Assembly: GCF_000814905.1 (NCBI RefSeq)
Contig: NZ_JXAG01000043.1
Location: 1-64,000 of the forward strand
Reading direction: 5' to 3'
DNA from: Enterobacter sp. Bisph1
Lineage (GTDB): Bacteria > Pseudomonadota > Gammaproteobacteria > Enterobacterales > Enterobacteriaceae
DNA: 64,000 nucleotides
Notes under the pieces: generated by a model
What the model was told of the DNA's origin: nothing
Seen by the model: the letters and a program-made list of their open reading frames with translations, nothing else
Databases searched by the model: none
Translations under genes and position numbers: made by a program
Shown: one piece after another, positions 20,808-33,882 of the stretch
Position numbering within the stretch: position 1 is the first letter of the stretch
Layout of the letters: every line of letters begins with the position of its first letter

Positions 20808-21836
20808 TTATTCGTCTTGTTGATTAACCTTGCGCTCGACAGCTTTCAGGCGCTTGCTCATATCATCAATATTCATCACCAGAGCTGCGGTTTTTCGCCA
20901 CGTTTTATTAGGTTGCAGCGGGATACCGGAGGAGTAAATACCCGGCTCAGTAATAGGACGCATGACCATCCCCATTCCCGTTACGGTAACCTTGTCGCAA
21001 ATTTCCATATGCCCGTTGATCACGCTGGCGCCGCCAATCATGCAGTAGCGACCAATTTTCAAGCTGCCCGCCATGATAACGCCACCGGCCACGGCGGTAT
21101 TGTCGCCAATCATAACGTTATGTGCAATCTGGCACTGGTTATCGATAATGACGCCATTACCAATACAGGTATCATCCAGCGCGCCGCGATCGATGGTCGT
21201 ACAGGCACCGATCTCGACGTTATTACCGATAATCACCCGGCCAAGCTGCGGAATTTTAACCCAGTTGCCGCGATCGTTGGCATAACCAAAGCCGTCGGAA
21301 CCTATCACCGTACCGGACTGAATCAGGCAATTTTCACCGATCTCAATCTCATGGTAAACGGAGACATTGGCCCACAGACGCGAGCCTGCGCCAATTTTGG
21401 TATTTTTTCCCACGAAGCAGCCCGGGCCGATGACCACGTTATCACCCAGGGTCACGCCGGATTCAATCACGGCGTTCGCACCGATGGCAACGTTGTTACC
21501 AAGCTTTGCGGTGGGATCAATAACGGCGCCAGGCGCGATATTCTGCGCAGGCTGCGGCGTGGTATCAAGAATCTGCGCCATACGCGCGTAGGTCAGGTAA
21601 GGGTTTTTCACCACTAACGCTGCGCTGCTGGCAAAAGGAAGATCGTCCTGCGTCATGACAACGGCAGAAGCCTGACAGGCGGTCAGGTGTTCACGGTACT
21701 TAGGATTGACCATGAAAGTGATATGGCCCGCTACGGCAGATTGCATGGACGCAACGCCGGTGATGACGATATCGCCATCACCGTGTAGTTCTGCATCCAA
21801 CTGCTGAGCTAAATCAGCCAGTCGAATTGAAGGCAT
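20808..21836 (-). CDS. lpxD: UDP-3-O-(3-hydroxymyristoyl)glucosamine N-acyltransferase LpxD
   Basis: LpxD performs the N-acylation step of lipid A synthesis after LpxC. The 342-residue protein starts [20 protein letters not shown], the UDP-binding N-terminal domain. Hexapeptide repeats follow from about residue 100 ([20 protein letters not shown]), with the catalytic His in [16 protein letters not shown]-terminal helix ([15 protein letters not shown]) binds acyl carrier protein. skp ends three bases upstream. One residue longer than E. coli LpxD. Confidence 0.98.
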   Translation of the reverse strand: MPSIRLADLAQQLDAELHGDGDIVITGVASMQSAVAGHITFMVNPKYREHLTACQASAVVMTQDDLPFASSAALVVKNPYLTYARMAQILDTTPQPAQNIAPGAVIDPTAKLGNNVAIGANAVIESGVTLGDNVVIGPGCFVGKNTKIGAGSRLWANVSVYHEIEIGENCLIQSGTVIGSDGFGYANDRGNWVKIPQLGRVIIGNNVEIGACTTIDRGALDDTCIGNGVIIDNQCQIAHNVMIGDNTAVAGGVIMAGSLKIGRYCMIGGASVINGHMEICDKVTVTGMGMVMRPITEPGIYSSGIPLQPNKTWRKTAALVMNIDDMSKRLKAVERKVNQQDE

Positions 21837-21839
21837 TAC

Positions 21840-22334
21840 TTATTTAACCTGTTTCAGTACATCAGCGGTGATGTCTTTAACATCATTGCTGTTGTAAATA
21901 ACGGCGTTAGAAGGAACAACCAGATCAACACCCTGATCGGCAGCCACTTTTTTCACTGCGGTCTGAATGCGAGTCACCAGTTTGCCACGCTCTTCGTTAG
22001 AGCGACGCGCCTGATCCTGCTCGAAAGCCTGTGCTTTTTGAGCAAATGCCTGACGGCCGGTAGTGATATCTTTTTCCAGCTTGCTGCGATCGCTCGCCTT
22101 CATAGTAGAACCGTCACGCTGCAAACGCTGTGCTTTTGCTTGCAGGTCGGATTCCATGCTTTGCAGTTCGCTCGCACGACCGCCGAATTCGTTTTTCATG
22201 GTCTGAGAAACGCCGGACGTCTGCGCAACCTGCTGCAGCAGGCTACCCATATCAACAATTGCAATTTTGTCAGCGGCCTGAGCTGACGCAGCCATTGCCA
22301 AACCTAAACCCGCAGCTAATAACAACTTTTTCAC
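21840..22334 (-). CDS. skp: Periplasmic chaperone Skp (OmpH)
   Basis: Skp is a trimeric periplasmic chaperone that holds unfolded outer-membrane proteins on the way to BamA. The GTG at 22334 was chosen because TAAGGAG lies just upstream and translation then begins with the signal peptide [20 protein letters not shown], cleaved before [10 protein letters not shown]. That gives 164 residues, three more than in E. coli. The central part is a long charged coiled coil, the tentacles of the jellyfish structure. A 28-residue in-frame extension upstream is unsupported. It sits between bamA and lpxD. Confidence 0.95.
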   Translation of the reverse strand: MKKLLLAAGLGLAMAASAQAADKIAIVDMGSLLQQVAQTSGVSQTMKNEFGGRASELQSMESDLQAKAQRLQRDGSTMKASDRSKLEKDITTGRQAFAQKAQAFEQDQARRSNEERGKLVTRIQTAVKKVAADQGVDLVVPSNAVIYNSNDVKDITADVLKQVK

Positions 22335-22454
22335 AATTAACTCCTTACCATCCCGTTTGTACCCGGAGGTACAGCTCTTTGCGTGGCTGGGCTTTGCGTT
22401 GAAAGCCACAGCCATCACTACACTGCTCGCGCATTCCTTTGCAGTACGGCGTCG

Positions 22455-24872
22455 TTACCAGGTTTTACCAATGTTAAACTGGAACTGTTCCGCTTTGTCT
22501 CCATCGTACTTTTTAAACGGCTGGGCGTAGGAGAAGACCAACGGCCCCAATGGGGACATCCATTGCAACGCGATACCGGCGGACATGCGGATATTGCTCG
22601 GATCGCTATAATCCGGAATACCCAGCGCTTTCATCTGCGCGGTATTTTGCCAATTTGTATCCCATACGCTACCCGCATCCCAGAAGAAGGAAGTACGCAC
22701 AGAGTTCGCATATTTATCACTAATAAACGGCGTCGGGGTAATCAGCTCGGCGCTGATCACGCCCATTGCGTTACCGCCCACCGCATCATCAGACTTACAA
22801 AGCGAGTTTGCAACGTTGTTATTACAGTTGCTCTGGCCACTGCCGCCGTAGTAAACCGCTTTCGGACCAATGTTATTGGACTGGAAGCCGCGTACGGTGC
22901 TGGAGCCGCCTGCGTAAAAGTTCTCGTAGAACGGCATCTCTTTACCACCTAAACCGTCCCCGTAACCCCAACGCGTACGACCCAGAACCACCCACTTATG
23001 ATCGTCGTCGATCGGGAAGTAGGACGCGGTATCAACAGTAACTTTGTAGAACTCGTTATCCGAGCCCGGCATCGTCACTTTACCGTTCAGGTTGACACGC
23101 GAACCTTTGGTCGGGAAGTAACCGCGGTCGAGGTTATTGTAAGTCCAGCCGTAGTTGAACGTGAAATCGTCCGCCGAGTAACCGTTACTGTCATCCTGCG
23201 TACTGGCTCTCTGACCTACAGAATCCAGATAACGCCACATCGCCACCTGCGGTTCCATCTTCGACAGGCTGTTATGAACATAGCCTAAACCGGTACGCAG
23301 GGAGTTATATTCGTTAATCGGGAAGCCGAGCGTTCCATCAAGACCGTAGCTCTTGTTGGTATAAGAGGACAGGTCTGCATCATCCGCTTTAAAGTCGTTA
23401 TAGAAGATACGACCGCCAAGGCTGACACCATCCACCGTAAAGTACGGGTTGGTCACGGACAACTCGGAGTAGGTCTGGTAGTCGTTTTTGGTTCCGCTAA
23501 TACCGACGGAGTAACCGGTACCTAACCAGTTATCCTGCTGCACGCCGACCTGGAAGCTGACGCCGCTTTCGGTACCGTAACCGACACCGAAGTTAAAGCT
23601 ACCGGTATTACGCTCTTTGACTTTATAGACCACATCAACCTGGTCCGGGCTGCCCGGCACGCGCTGGGTGTCGGTATCGACAGTTTCGAAATAGCCCAGA
23701 CGGTTCAGACGTTCTTTACCCTGATCGACTAAATCGCTACCCAGCCACGCCCCTTCCATCTGGCGCATTTCGCGACGCAGTACGGCATCTTTCGAGGTGT
23801 CGTTACCTTCGAAGCGAATCTTACGCACGTAGAAACGGTTGCCGGCATCAACGTTGATATGCAGCTTAACGGTTTTGTCCGTATCGTTGATTTCAGGCTG
23901 AGACTGAACGCGCGGATAGGCGTAACCATAGCGACCCAGAAGCTTTTTAATATCGTCTTCCATTTTGGTCACTTTGGCGCCGTTATACAGCTCGCCCGGC
24001 TCGATTTTGGTCAGGCCTTCAATTTCCGCTGAGTGGCCTGCGAGATTTCCGCTGACCTGCACGCCAGAGAGTTTGTATTGATCGCCCTCGGTGACGTTAA
24101 CGGTAATGTAGATGCCTTTTTTGTCCGGCGTCAGGCTTACCTGCGTCGAATCAATATTAAAGCGCGCGTAGCCGCGATCCAGGTAGTAACTGCGCAGGCT
24201 TTCCAAATCACCCGCCAGTTTCTGTTTCTGGTATTTGCGATCGCCGACCACGTTCCACCATGGCACTTCGTCACGCAGCTGGAAGTTGGAGATCAGCTGT
24301 TCGGTGGTGAAGGCATGGTTGCCGACAATATTAATCTGTTGGATTTGCGCGGACACGCCTTCCTGGAACACAAGCTTCAGGTCAACGCGGTTGCGCGGCA
24401 GCGGGGTGACGACAGCTTTGACGCTGGCGCTGTATTTACCCACGCTGTAGTAGAAATCTTCCAGCCCCTTTTCGATATCGGAAAGCGTGGTGCGATCCAG
24501 TGATTCGCCGACACGTACGCCAGAAGCCTCAAGGTTCTGTTTCAGCATCTCATCTTTCACCGACTTGTTACCGGAGAAAGTGATGCTGGCGATTGTCGGG
24601 CGTTCTTTCACCTGAACAAGGAGAGTATCGCCATCACGCAGGACACGAACATCCTCGAAGTTGCCGGTGGCAAACAACGCGCGAATGGTGTTACTGATAT
24701 CTTCATCATTCACCGTATCGCCAGGGCGTACTGGCATACTGAGGAGGGCCGCACCAACGGCGACACGCTGAAGGCCTTCGAAATGAATATCTTTCACTAC
24801 GAATCCATCAGCACCGTATACGGTGGCGCTGCTAAACAGCAGCGACGCTATGAGCAACTTTTTCATCGCCAT
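22455..24872 (-). CDS. bamA: Outer-membrane protein assembly factor BamA
   Basis: BamA is the essential core of the BAM complex that folds and inserts beta-barrel proteins. The 805-residue protein has a signal peptide ([20 protein letters not shown]), five POTRA domains (about residues 21-420) and a 16-strand barrel ending in the C-terminal aromatic signal FNIGKTW. The loop 6 motif VRGF is intact. Differences from E. coli concentrate in extracellular loops 4, 6 and 7; after [16 protein letters not shown] the loop 6 tip is shorter and rebuilt but keeps two cysteines. rseP is upstream and skp downstream. Confidence 0.98.
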   Translation of the reverse strand: MAMKKLLIASLLFSSATVYGADGFVVKDIHFEGLQRVAVGAALLSMPVRPGDTVNDEDISNTIRALFATGNFEDVRVLRDGDTLLVQVKERPTIASITFSGNKSVKDEMLKQNLEASGVRVGESLDRTTLSDIEKGLEDFYYSVGKYSASVKAVVTPLPRNRVDLKLVFQEGVSAQIQQINIVGNHAFTTEQLISNFQLRDEVPWWNVVGDRKYQKQKLAGDLESLRSYYLDRGYARFNIDSTQVSLTPDKKGIYITVNVTEGDQYKLSGVQVSGNLAGHSAEIEGLTKIEPGELYNGAKVTKMEDDIKKLLGRYGYAYPRVQSQPEINDTDKTVKLHINVDAGNRFYVRKIRFEGNDTSKDAVLRREMRQMEGAWLGSDLVDQGKERLNRLGYFETVDTDTQRVPGSPDQVDVVYKVKERNTGSFNFGVGYGTESGVSFQVGVQQDNWLGTGYSVGISGTKNDYQTYSELSVTNPYFTVDGVSLGGRIFYNDFKADDADLSSYTNKSYGLDGTLGFPINEYNSLRTGLGYVHNSLSKMEPQVAMWRYLDSVGQRASTQDDSNGYSADDFTFNYGWTYNNLDRGYFPTKGSRVNLNGKVTMPGSDNEFYKVTVDTASYFPIDDDHKWVVLGRTRWGYGDGLGGKEMPFYENFYAGGSSTVRGFQSNNIGPKAVYYGGSGQSNCNNNVANSLCKSDDAVGGNAMGVISAELITPTPFISDKYANSVRTSFFWDAGSVWDTNWQNTAQMKALGIPDYSDPSNIRMSAGIALQWMSPLGPLVFSYAQPFKKYDGDKAEQFQFNIGKTW

Positions 24873-24903
24873 CGTTATTATGCGTTCTTCCTAACATACT
24901 CTC

Positions 24904-26253
24904 TTACAAGCGAGAGAAATCATTGAAAAGTGCAAGCCCCATTAACAGCACCAGCAAGATAGAGCCAATGCGATAACTAAAGTCTTGAACTCGCTCGGAT
25001 ACCGGTCCGCCTTTCAGCTTCTCAATTGCCAAAAACAGCAGATGCCCGCCGTCAAGGACAGGTAGAGGGAACAGGTTAATAATGCCCAAGTTCACGCTTA
25101 TCAAAGCGAGGAACATCAGATAGTAAATCAACCCGAACTCCGCTGACATCCCAGCCCCCTGGGCGATTGAGATCGGCCCACTGAGGTTGTTCAGTTTTAC
25201 ATCACCGGTTATCAATTTCCCCAACATACTGACCGTTAGCTTCATCAACTGCCACGTTTTATCCGTGGCTTCCACGATGGCGCTAAATGGCCCGTACTGG
25301 CGTACTGTTTTGTATTCATCTGGCAGCGGAATAACTTTAGGCACAACGCCTGCGAAACCTTCTGCTTTGTTACCGGGCTTTGTATCCGGTATTAACGTCA
25401 AAGACAAGGGAGCCCCGTGTCTTTCTACTTCCAGCGCCAGCGACGTACCGGGATTATCCCGCACCAGCATAACGAAGGTCATCCACTGCGCTAATTGATG
25501 ACCATCGACTTTAACGATCCTGTCGCCCGCTTGCAAACCCGCTTTGCTGGCAGCCGAACCGGGCTGCACCTCTGCAAGCACCGGCTCAAGCTGTGCCGCC
25601 CGCGGCGTCATCCCGAGGGACATCACCGGATCGTCTTTATCAGGCGCAAAGTCCCAGTGACGTAAGTCCAGCACTTTATCCTGACGATTGTTACTGCCGA
25701 ACGGCGCTACGCTAATTGTCGTCTGGCTATCACCAATTTTAGACACCAGCTGAAGGCGCACAGCATCCCAATCAGGCGTTTCGATGCCGTCAATCGCTTT
25801 AAGTTCCGTCCCCGGCGCAATTTGCGCGTTGGCGGCGATAGAGTTGGGTGTTATTTCACCAATAACCGGACGCACGCCGGGAACGCCGATGATAAACACC
25901 AGCCAGTAAGCAAAGATAGCAAAGATGAAATTAGCGATGGGACCCGCGGCGATAACGGCGGCACGTTGACCCACCGTTTTATTGTTAAACGCACAGTGGC
26001 GCATTTCTGGCGTCACCGCCTCAACGCGCTCATCAAGCATTTTGACATAGCCGCCCAGCGGGATCAGGGCGATAACGAACTCAGTGCCGTGTTTGTCAGT
26101 GCGACGCCACAGCGCTTTACCAAAACCGATGGAAAAACGCTCAACCCGGACGCCACAGCGGCGAGCAACCCAGAAATGGCCAAATTCGTGCACGGTGATC
26201 AGTACACCTAGCGCAACAATGAACGCTGCCAGATTCCAGAGAATGCTCAGCAT
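24904..26253 (-). CDS. rseP: Inner-membrane zinc protease RseP (site-2 protease)
   Basis: RseP cuts the anti-sigma factor RseA inside the membrane after DegS, releasing sigma-E, and clears leftover signal peptides. The start at 26253 ([16 protein letters not shown]) gives 449 residues against 450 in E. coli; an extension of five residues is possible but unneeded. The zinc motif HEFGH lies in the first membrane segment and the third ligand in [15 protein letters not shown]. Two PDZ domains lie in the periplasmic middle (for example [20 protein letters not shown]). Neighbouring bamA, skp and lpxD are envelope genes of the same stress network. Confidence 0.97.
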   Translation of the reverse strand: MLSILWNLAAFIVALGVLITVHEFGHFWVARRCGVRVERFSIGFGKALWRRTDKHGTEFVIALIPLGGYVKMLDERVEAVTPEMRHCAFNNKTVGQRAAVIAAGPIANFIFAIFAYWLVFIIGVPGVRPVIGEITPNSIAANAQIAPGTELKAIDGIETPDWDAVRLQLVSKIGDSQTTISVAPFGSNNRQDKVLDLRHWDFAPDKDDPVMSLGMTPRAAQLEPVLAEVQPGSAASKAGLQAGDRIVKVDGHQLAQWMTFVMLVRDNPGTSLALEVERHGAPLSLTLIPDTKPGNKAEGFAGVVPKVIPLPDEYKTVRQYGPFSAIVEATDKTWQLMKLTVSMLGKLITGDVKLNNLSGPISIAQGAGMSAEFGLIYYLMFLALISVNLGIINLFPLPVLDGGHLLFLAIEKLKGGPVSERVQDFSYRIGSILLVLLMGLALFNDFSRL

Positions 26254-26264
26254 AAAACCTTCCG

Positions 26265-27122
26265 TCAAATCGTCCTGAAAACCAGCAATAACAAGCAGGC
26301 AAATACCGGTACTGCCGCTGTCAGGCTGTCAATACGGTCCAGTATACCGCCATGGCCCGGAATAAGATGCCCACTATCTTTAATTCCGGCTTCACGTTTG
26401 AACATACTTTCCGTGAGATCGCCGAGCACCGATACCAGCGCAGCCACCAGCGAGCAGATAAACAGCGTGGACGACGCAACGTCCAGGTTCGCCCATGCGC
26501 CATAACCCCACGAGATTAGGCCAGCGGTCAATAAGCCGCCAAGGAAACCTTGCCAGGTTTTTCCGGGTGAAACTTTCGGCGCGAGCTTATGTTTGCCAAA
26601 CAGCTTGCCAAACATATACGCCCCGGAATCCGCGCCCCAAACGAGGATCATGATGTACAGCAACCACAGCGCACCGCTGTAGTGATTGACATCGTAATGC
26701 CACACGCGCAGCGCCAGCATGCCCCAGAAAAAAGGGATAATGGTCAGAATACCGAAAATCAGACGCAACGCTTTAGAGTGACGCCAGAAGGCGGCGGACG
26801 CGGGATAGCTCAGCACTAGCGCTAATGCCACCAGCCACCAGCCCAGCGAAGCCCACAGGGAAATCTTCACCAACGGATGATGCGTATTATGGTGATATTC
26901 CGGCAAGGTAAATAGCATCAACGCCAGCAGAAAACCGCATAGCACCGCCAGCCAGATGCGCTGCGTACGGGACGTGAAGCCGCTCAATTGCCCCCACTCC
27001 CACGCGGCGAGCATGCAAACAGCGAGCGTAACGATCGCAAATCCCACCGGCGGCAGCAAAAAAAGCGCTGCAATAACAATGGGTATTAATACAAAAGCAG
27101 AAATCAGGCGATACTTCAGCAA
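26265..27122 (-). CDS. cdsA: Phosphatidate cytidylyltransferase
   Basis: CdsA makes CDP-diacylglycerol from phosphatidic acid and CTP, the branch point of phospholipid synthesis, in the inner membrane. A TTG start at 27122 gives the 285 residues of E. coli CdsA (start [19 protein letters not shown]) and lies six bases after a GGGGG ribosome binding site; a TTG two codons earlier is the alternative. About eight hydrophobic segments are seen. The family signature is in [20 protein letters not shown] followed by [14 protein letters not shown]. The gene follows ispU by 12 bases. Confidence 0.95.
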   Translation of the reverse strand: MLKYRLISAFVLIPIVIAALFLLPPVGFAIVTLAVCMLAAWEWGQLSGFTSRTQRIWLAVLCGFLLALMLFTLPEYHHNTHHPLVKISLWASLGWWLVALALVLSYPASAAFWRHSKALRLIFGILTIIPFFWGMLALRVWHYDVNHYSGALWLLYIMILVWGADSGAYMFGKLFGKHKLAPKVSPGKTWQGFLGGLLTAGLISWGYGAWANLDVASSTLFICSLVAALVSVLGDLTESMFKREAGIKDSGHLIPGHGGILDRIDSLTAAVPVFACLLLLVFRTI

Positions 27123-27134
27123 AAGCAACCCCCA

Positions 27135-27893
27135 TCAGGCTGTGTCGCCACCAGGCTCGGTACCGCCGAAACGACGCTCTCGATTGGCAAAGGCATGCAG
27201 CGCACCTTCAAAGTCTTGTTCATCAAAATCGGGCCAAAGAACATCTGTAAAGTAAAGTTCGGCATAGGCAATTTGCCAAAGTAAAAAATTACTTATGCGA
27301 TGTTCCCCACCAGTCCTAATCACTAAATCAACAGGCGCCAGCTCGTGCATGCAGACTTGCTTATTCAGCATCTCTTCATCAATCTGATCCGGACGCAATA
27401 GCCCTTCCTGCACCTGCACGGCAAGCTGCCGAACGCCCTGAACGATATCCCAGCGGCCACCGTAGTTCGCTGCGATATTCAGCGTCAGCCCGGTATTCTG
27501 GGCGGTTAACGCTTCCGCCTTGCGGATTCTCTCCTGCAAACGCGTATTAAAACGACTCGTATCGCCAATAATGCGTAAACGCACATTATGACGGTGCAGG
27601 CTTTTTACTTCGCTATCCAGCGCCCACACAAACAGCTCCATCAGCGCGCTTACTTCCTGCGCCGGGCGATTCCAGTTCTCGCTACTAAAAGCATAAAGCG
27701 TCAGCGCATCAATACCATTATTGGCGGCAAAGGAGACCGCACGGCGTACAGATTTCGCCCCGGCTCGATGACCAAAAGCCCGAAGTTTTCCTTGTCTTTT
27801 CGCCCAGCGACCATTGCCATCCATAATGATTGCTACATGGCGACAGCCATGCGTTGGCAAACTTTCGCTTATCGGTTGGTTAGCAGACAACAT
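27135..27893 (-). CDS. ispU: Undecaprenyl diphosphate synthase
   Basis: IspU (UppS) condenses eight isopentenyl units onto farnesyl diphosphate to make the C55 carrier lipid for peptidoglycan, O-antigen and other glycans. The 252-residue cis-prenyltransferase has the diphosphate-binding [13 protein letters not shown] motif with its catalytic Asp, [20 protein letters not shown], and the C-terminal [20 protein letters not shown] segment with the RISNF-type signature. It begins the ispU-cdsA-rseP part of the cluster; a hairpin terminator separates it from dxr, so it probably has its own promoter. Confidence 0.97.
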   Translation of the reverse strand: MLSANQPISESLPTHGCRHVAIIMDGNGRWAKRQGKLRAFGHRAGAKSVRRAVSFAANNGIDALTLYAFSSENWNRPAQEVSALMELFVWALDSEVKSLHRHNVRLRIIGDTSRFNTRLQERIRKAEALTAQNTGLTLNIAANYGGRWDIVQGVRQLAVQVQEGLLRPDQIDEEMLNKQVCMHELAPVDLVIRTGGEHRISNFLLWQIAYAELYFTDVLWPDFDEQDFEGALHAFANRERRFGGTEPGGDTA

Positions 27894-27953
27894 AACGCGT
27901 TTTAGTCCCTGAAAAGGATTTAGCGGTACTCAGGAATACAAAAGCCTTTACGC

Positions 27954-27978
27954 AAAAAAGCCGTGTAAACCACGGCTT
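27954..27978 (-). terminator. Intrinsic terminator of dxr
   Basis: AAGCCGTG (27958-27965) and CACGGCTT (27971-27978) form a perfect 8-bp stem with a five-base loop. On the minus strand it is followed by six T residues. It lies about 100 bases beyond the dxr stop and before ispU. Confidence 0.9.
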
Positions 27979-28079
27979 ACACTAAACGCCATCATCCAAA
28001 CTGGCAATTTTGTGGCGCAGACTATATCACCGAAGGCCAACGCTAACAAATAGCGCCGTCACTCAAAGCTGTAATATCA

Positions 28080-29276
28080 CTAGCTTGCGAGACGCATCAC
28101 TTGTTGTTGCGCAGCCGCGCGAGCCAGCGCATCGACAGCCAGCACGTCATCAATGCTCTGCGGTTCGTGCACATCCAGCCGTTCCAGCACGGACAGATTA
28201 AGGGCGGCAATATCCGTAAAGCGGATAGCCTGCGCCAGGAATGCCGCAACCGCCACTTCATTCGCCGCATTGAGCGCCGTGGTGGCCGCCTGCCCGGCAT
28301 CGGACGCATCCATAGCCAGCTTCAGGCACGGGTAGCGATCGTAATCGGGCTTCGCAAAACTTAACGAACTCAGTTTGCAAAAATCGAGGGCATTCACACC
28401 TGATGGCACACGTTTTGGCCACGCCATGGTCTGTGCAATCGGCGTACGCATATCCGGCTCGCCCAGTTGCGCTAATACGCTGCCATCGTGATAACGAACC
28501 ATGGAGTGGATCACCGATTGTGGATGAATCAGCACTTCCATTTGCCGGGCAGAAGCATTAAACAACCAGCGCGCTTCAATGTATTCCAGACCTTTATTCA
28601 TCATAGTGGCGGAGTCAACGGAGATCTTGCGCCCCATAGACCAGTTCGGATGACGACAGGCCTGATCCGGCGTCATTGCAGCCAGATCCGCTATCGGCGT
28701 CTCCCGAAACGGGCCACCAGACCCGGTAAGTAGAATAGACGATACGCCATTCTGCTCCAGATCAGCGTACCCCAGGTTGTGTTGGATTGTTTCCGGCAAA
28801 CTCTGAAAAATAGCGTTATGCTCGCTGTCCACCGGCAAAAGCTGCGCTTTACTCTCTTTCACCGCGTCCATAAACAGGCGGCCACAGGTGACCAGCGACT
28901 CTTTATTCGCCAGCAGCACCGTTTTCCCGGCGCGAATAGCGGCAAGGGTCGGCACCAGACCGGCGGCACCAACAATAGCGGCCATCACCTGATCGACCTC
29001 GCCAAGGGACGCCATTTCGCAGGCGGCCTGCTGCCCGCTTAACACCTCCGTTTGGCTGCCATGCTCGCGCAGAGCGCGCTTAAGCTGCTTTGCGCTCTCT
29101 TCATCATCCATCACCGCAAAACGCGGCGCGAACTCAAGACACTGCTCAACCATGCGGGCCACGTTCTTACCGGCAACCAGCGCGGTGATAGCGAAACGAT
29201 CGGGATTGTGGCGAACCACAGACAGCGTGCTGCAACCAACAGAACCTGTTGAGCCAAGAAGAGTTAAATGCTTCAT
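28080..29276 (-). CDS. dxr: 1-deoxy-D-xylulose 5-phosphate reductoisomerase
   Basis: Dxr (IspC) converts DXP to MEP with NADPH, the committed step of the non-mevalonate isoprenoid pathway that feeds IspU next door. The start at 29276 ([18 protein letters not shown]) gives 398 residues, identical to E. coli; an upstream in-frame extension overlaps the frr terminator and is discarded. The NADPH loop is GSTGSVG at residues 7-13. The metal and substrate site is in [23 protein letters not shown] and [20 protein letters not shown]. Confidence 0.97.
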   Translation of the reverse strand: MKHLTLLGSTGSVGCSTLSVVRHNPDRFAITALVAGKNVARMVEQCLEFAPRFAVMDDEESAKQLKRALREHGSQTEVLSGQQAACEMASLGEVDQVMAAIVGAAGLVPTLAAIRAGKTVLLANKESLVTCGRLFMDAVKESKAQLLPVDSEHNAIFQSLPETIQHNLGYADLEQNGVSSILLTGSGGPFRETPIADLAAMTPDQACRHPNWSMGRKISVDSATMMNKGLEYIEARWLFNASARQMEVLIHPQSVIHSMVRYHDGSVLAQLGEPDMRTPIAQTMAWPKRVPSGVNALDFCKLSSLSFAKPDYDRYPCLKLAMDASDAGQAATTALNAANEVAVAAFLAQAIRFTDIAALNLSVLERLDVHEPQSIDDVLAVDALARAAAQQQVMRLAS

Positions 29277-29308
29277 GAAACGCTCGCAACGTTGCAAGGA
29301 TAAAAAGC

Positions 29309-29356
29309 AAAACGCCGTCAGCAGAGCCACCTGTGCGGCTCTCTGTACGGCGTTTT
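29309..29356 (-). terminator. Terminator between frr and dxr
   Basis: AAAACGCCGT (29309-29318) and ACGGCGTTTT (29347-29356) bound a nested hairpin whose inner stem is AGAGCC with GGCTCT. On the minus strand the structure ends in TTTTGCTTTTTA. It lies just after the frr stop codon. Confidence 0.85.
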
Positions 29357-29373
29357 AGTCGGTATTATGCGAA

Positions 29374-29931
29374 TCAGAACTGCATCAGTTCCGCTTCTTT
29401 GTCCGCCAGCGCCGCATCCACTTTCTTGATAGCCGCGTCGGTCAGCTTCTGCACGTCATCCTGTGAGCGACGATCGTCGTCTTCACTGATTTCTTTATCT
29501 TTCAGCAGGGCTTTCACTTTATCGTTCGCATCACGACGAACGTTACGTACGGCAACACGGGCTTGTTCAGCTTCACCGCGTACGACTTTGATCAGATCTT
29601 TACGACGCTCTTCCGTCAACGCCGGCAGCGGAACGCGAATATCGCTGCCCGCAGAGCTCGGGTTCAGACCGAGATCGGAAGCCATAATCGCTTTTTCGAC
29701 GGCCGGGCTCATTGAACGATCGAAGACGTTGATTTTCAGTGTACGGGAGTCTTCAACGGTCACGCTAGCCAGCTGGCGCAGCGGCGTCGGCGTACCATAA
29801 TATTCAACAACGATGCCGTCGAGCAGGCTTGGGGAAGCGCGGCCAGTACGCACTTTGCTGATTTGAGTTTTGAACGCTTCTACGCATTTGTCCATGCGCA
29901 CTTCAGCATCTTTTCTGATATCGCTAATCAC
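29374..29931 (-). CDS. frr: Ribosome-recycling factor
   Basis: RRF, with EF-G, splits the post-termination ribosome so it can be reused; it is essential. The 185 residues equal E. coli RRF. Start [20 protein letters not shown] and the conserved [33 protein letters not shown] and [19 protein letters not shown] segments identify it. It lies about 150 bases after pyrH; a TATACT hexamer on the minus strand (29989-29984) could be the -10 of its own promoter. Confidence 0.97.
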   Translation of the reverse strand: MISDIRKDAEVRMDKCVEAFKTQISKVRTGRASPSLLDGIVVEYYGTPTPLRQLASVTVEDSRTLKINVFDRSMSPAVEKAIMASDLGLNPSSAGSDIRVPLPALTEERRKDLIKVVRGEAEQARVAVRNVRRDANDKVKALLKDKEISEDDDRRSQDDVQKLTDAAIKKVDAALADKEAELMQF

Positions 29932-29983
29932 GTTACGGATCCTTGAAATCTTGTCGCAGGCAGGCCATACGGCGAATGTGCTA

Positions 29984-29989
29984 AGTATA
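29984..29989 (-). promoter_or_regulatory. Possible -10 element of the frr promoter
   Basis: On the minus strand TATACT at 29989-29984 is a near-consensus -10 hexamer about 50 bases before frr. The -35 region (about 30012-30007, TAGGGT) is poor. E. coli frr is known to be transcribed from its own promoter. Confidence 0.35.
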
Positions 29990-30080
29990 GCCTGTTCGAT
30001 TTATGGCACCCTAAAGATGCCAGAAAGAACTGCTAAATAAATTAAAGCGGAATCTTACCTTTATTTATTGTTTACGGGAA

Positions 30081-30806
30081 TTATTCCGTAATCAATGTGC
30101 CTTCTTTTTCGCCCATTACCACGCGGCGCAGCGCGCCGGGTTTGTTCATATTGAATACGCGAATCGGCAATTTATGGTCGCGGGCCAGCGTAAACGCCGC
30201 CAGATCCATCACTTTCAACTCTTTTTCCAGCACTTCGCTGTAGCTCAACTGTTCACACAGCGTAGCGGTCGGATCCAGCACCGGATCGGCGGTAAAGACG
30301 CCATCTACTTTAGTGGCTTTCAGCACCACATCCGCTTCAATCTCAATACCGCGCAGGCACGCTGCGGAATCGGTGGTAAAGAACGGGTTGCCGGTACCGG
30401 CGCTAAAAATAACCACACGGTTGTTACGCAGCAGGCTAATCGCTTCTGCCCAGCTGTAATTGTCGCAAACACCATTTAACGGGAACGCGGACATCAGACG
30501 TGCGTTCACATAGGCACGATGCAGCGCATCACGCATGGCCAGCCCGTTCATCACGGTTGCCAGCATACCCATGTGGTCGCCCACTACACGGTTCATTCCC
30601 GCTTTCGCCAGACCCGCTCCGCGGAACAGGTTGCCGCCGCCAATTACCACGCCAACCTGAACCCCCAGTTCGACCAGCTCTTTAATTTCCTGCGCCATAC
30701 GGTCAAGAATGCTTGGGTCGATACCGAAGCCTTCAGATCCCTGGAGTGCTTCGCCGCTCAGCTTAAGCAGAATGCGTTTGTAGACGGGTTTTGCATTGGT
30801 AGTCAT
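30081..30806 (-). CDS. pyrH: UMP kinase
   Basis: PyrH phosphorylates UMP to UDP, is activated by GTP and inhibited by UTP, and belongs to the amino-acid kinase family rather than the eukaryotic NMP kinases. The start at 30806 ([21 protein letters not shown]) gives 241 residues, the E. coli length; a 17-residue upstream extension is unsupported. Motifs include [39 protein letters not shown] and [12 protein letters not shown]. It follows tsf after the tsf terminator. Confidence 0.97.
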   Translation of the reverse strand: MTTNAKPVYKRILLKLSGEALQGSEGFGIDPSILDRMAQEIKELVELGVQVGVVIGGGNLFRGAGLAKAGMNRVVGDHMGMLATVMNGLAMRDALHRAYVNARLMSAFPLNGVCDNYSWAEAISLLRNNRVVIFSAGTGNPFFTTDSAACLRGIEIEADVVLKATKVDGVFTADPVLDPTATLCEQLSYSEVLEKELKVMDLAAFTLARDHKLPIRVFNMNKPGALRRVVMGEKEGTLITE

Positions 30807-30918
30807 GTTTCTTTGCCTTTGACTGTCAACAATTGGACGGGGTGAATACTGGCGCATATGATACGTCGCCTACCAGCGCAAACACTAGTGAGCTGGCTGA
30901 TTTTCAGATGATGGACAT

Positions 30919-30943
30919 AAAAAGAAGCCGCCCTAAGGCGGCT
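30919..30943 (-). terminator. Intrinsic terminator of tsf
   Basis: AGCCGCC (30926-30932) and GGCGGCT (30937-30943) make a 7-bp stem with a CTAA loop. On the minus strand the tail is TCTTTTTATG. It begins about ten bases after the tsf stop. Confidence 0.9.
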
Positions 30944-30954
30944 CCTTTTATTGA

Positions 30955-31806
30955 TTAAGACTGCTTGGACATGGCAGCAACTTCTGCTGCGAAGTCAGTC
31001 TCAACTTTCTCGATGCCTTCGCCCACTTCGAAGCGGATGAAGCCCGTTACGTCAGCGTTGTGCTCTTTCAGCAGCTGAGCAACAGATTTGCTCGGATCCA
31101 TTACGAAAGGCTGGCCGGTCAGGGAAACTTCGCCGGTGAATTTCTTCATACGGCCTTCAACCATTTTCTCAGCGATTTCTTTCGGCTTGCCAGACTGCAT
31201 GGCGATGTCCAGCTGAACCTGGTACTCTTTTTCTACCACTTCAGCGGAAACGTCTTCCGGCTTAACGAATTCCGGCTTGCTTGCAGCAATGTGCATAGCC
31301 AGCTGTTTAACCAGCTCGCCATCAGCGCCTTTAGCAGCAACCAGAACGCCGATACGCGCGCCGTGCTGATAAGAGCCCAGAACTTCGCCTTCCAGCGCGG
31401 AAACGCGACGGATATTGATGTTCTCACCGATTTTAGCAACCAGTGCAACGCGCTCTTCTTCGAACTGCGCTTTCAGAACTTCAACGTCAGTGATTTTGCC
31501 AGCAACCGCTGCATCCAGAACTTTATTAGCAAATGCCTGGAAACCACCGTCTTTCGCTACGAAGTCAGTCTGGCAGTTAACTTCCAGAATGATGCCGTAG
31601 GTGCCGTCGATTTTGGTGATGATCACGCCGTCAGCAGCAACGTTGCCTGCTTTTTTCGCCGCTTTGATAGCACCAGACTTACGCATGTTCTCGATCGCCA
31701 GCTCAATGTCGCCATTCGCTTCAGTCAGCGCTTTTTTGCAATCCATCATGCCTGCGCCAGTACGTTCACGCAGCTCTTTTACCAGGGATGCGGTAATTTC
31801 AGCCAT
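30955..31806 (-). CDS. tsf: Translation elongation factor Ts
   Basis: EF-Ts exchanges GDP for GTP on EF-Tu. The 283 residues match E. coli. The UBA-like N-terminal domain ([20 protein letters not shown] and [20 protein letters not shown]) is followed by the core with the TDFV motif in [13 protein letters not shown], whose Asp-Phe pair disrupts the Mg site of EF-Tu. It is downstream of rpsB, separated by a 140-base spacer with a hairpin terminator that lets only part of the transcripts continue. Confidence 0.98.
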   Translation of the reverse strand: MAEITASLVKELRERTGAGMMDCKKALTEANGDIELAIENMRKSGAIKAAKKAGNVAADGVIITKIDGTYGIILEVNCQTDFVAKDGGFQAFANKVLDAAVAGKITDVEVLKAQFEEERVALVAKIGENINIRRVSALEGEVLGSYQHGARIGVLVAAKGADGELVKQLAMHIAASKPEFVKPEDVSAEVVEKEYQVQLDIAMQSGKPKEIAEKMVEGRMKKFTGEVSLTGQPFVMDPSKSVAQLLKEHNADVTGFIRFEVGEGIEKVETDFAAEVAAMSKQS

Positions 31807-31867
31807 TCTTTAATCCTCGGGAGAGATATGACCTGCCCGGTTCCAGGAACCAAACAGGCTTAAAAGT

Positions 31868-31894
31868 GAAAAAGGGGGCCATTGACAGGCCCCC
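31868..31894 (-). terminator. Intercistronic terminator between rpsB and tsf
   Basis: GGGGGCC (31874-31880) and GGCCCCC (31888-31894) form a perfect 7-bp GC stem with a seven-base loop, followed on the minus strand by TTTTTCAC. In E. coli a partial terminator at this place sets the rpsB to tsf ratio; the same role is likely here. Confidence 0.88.
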
Positions 31895-31946
31895 TAACCA
31901 AACTCGGTACTACCTGCTCAATAAGGGGCTCAAAGAGCGTGCCTTA

Positions 31947-33772
<1,826 letters not shown>

Positions 33773-33851
33773 TCCTGCGCTGGCAACCCACTAAACGGCC
33801 CGCTCTGCGGATAATAGCGTTTGGTAAGGGCTCGAATCATTATTTAAGAAT

Positions 33852-33882
33852 CCGGAAATGAACATTCGTTTCCGGTTTTTTT
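33852..33882 (+). terminator. Intrinsic terminator of map
   Basis: CCGGAAA (33852-33858) and TTTCCGG (33869-33875) form a 7-bp stem, extendable through GAAC/CGTT-type pairs, followed by seven T residues. It marks the left boundary of the accessory module. Confidence 0.92.

Noticed and set aside
24033-24503. Long open frames antisense to bamA, dnaE, lpxA and other core genes
   Set aside because: They follow the codon structure of well-conserved genes on the opposite strand and encode nothing recognisable.
25801-25830. Sigma-E promoter for bamA inside rseP (GGAACTT on the minus strand at 25807-25801)
   Set aside because: The -10 position 16 bases on reads TCGAAA, a poor match, and the location deep in the rseP coding region is unsupported.
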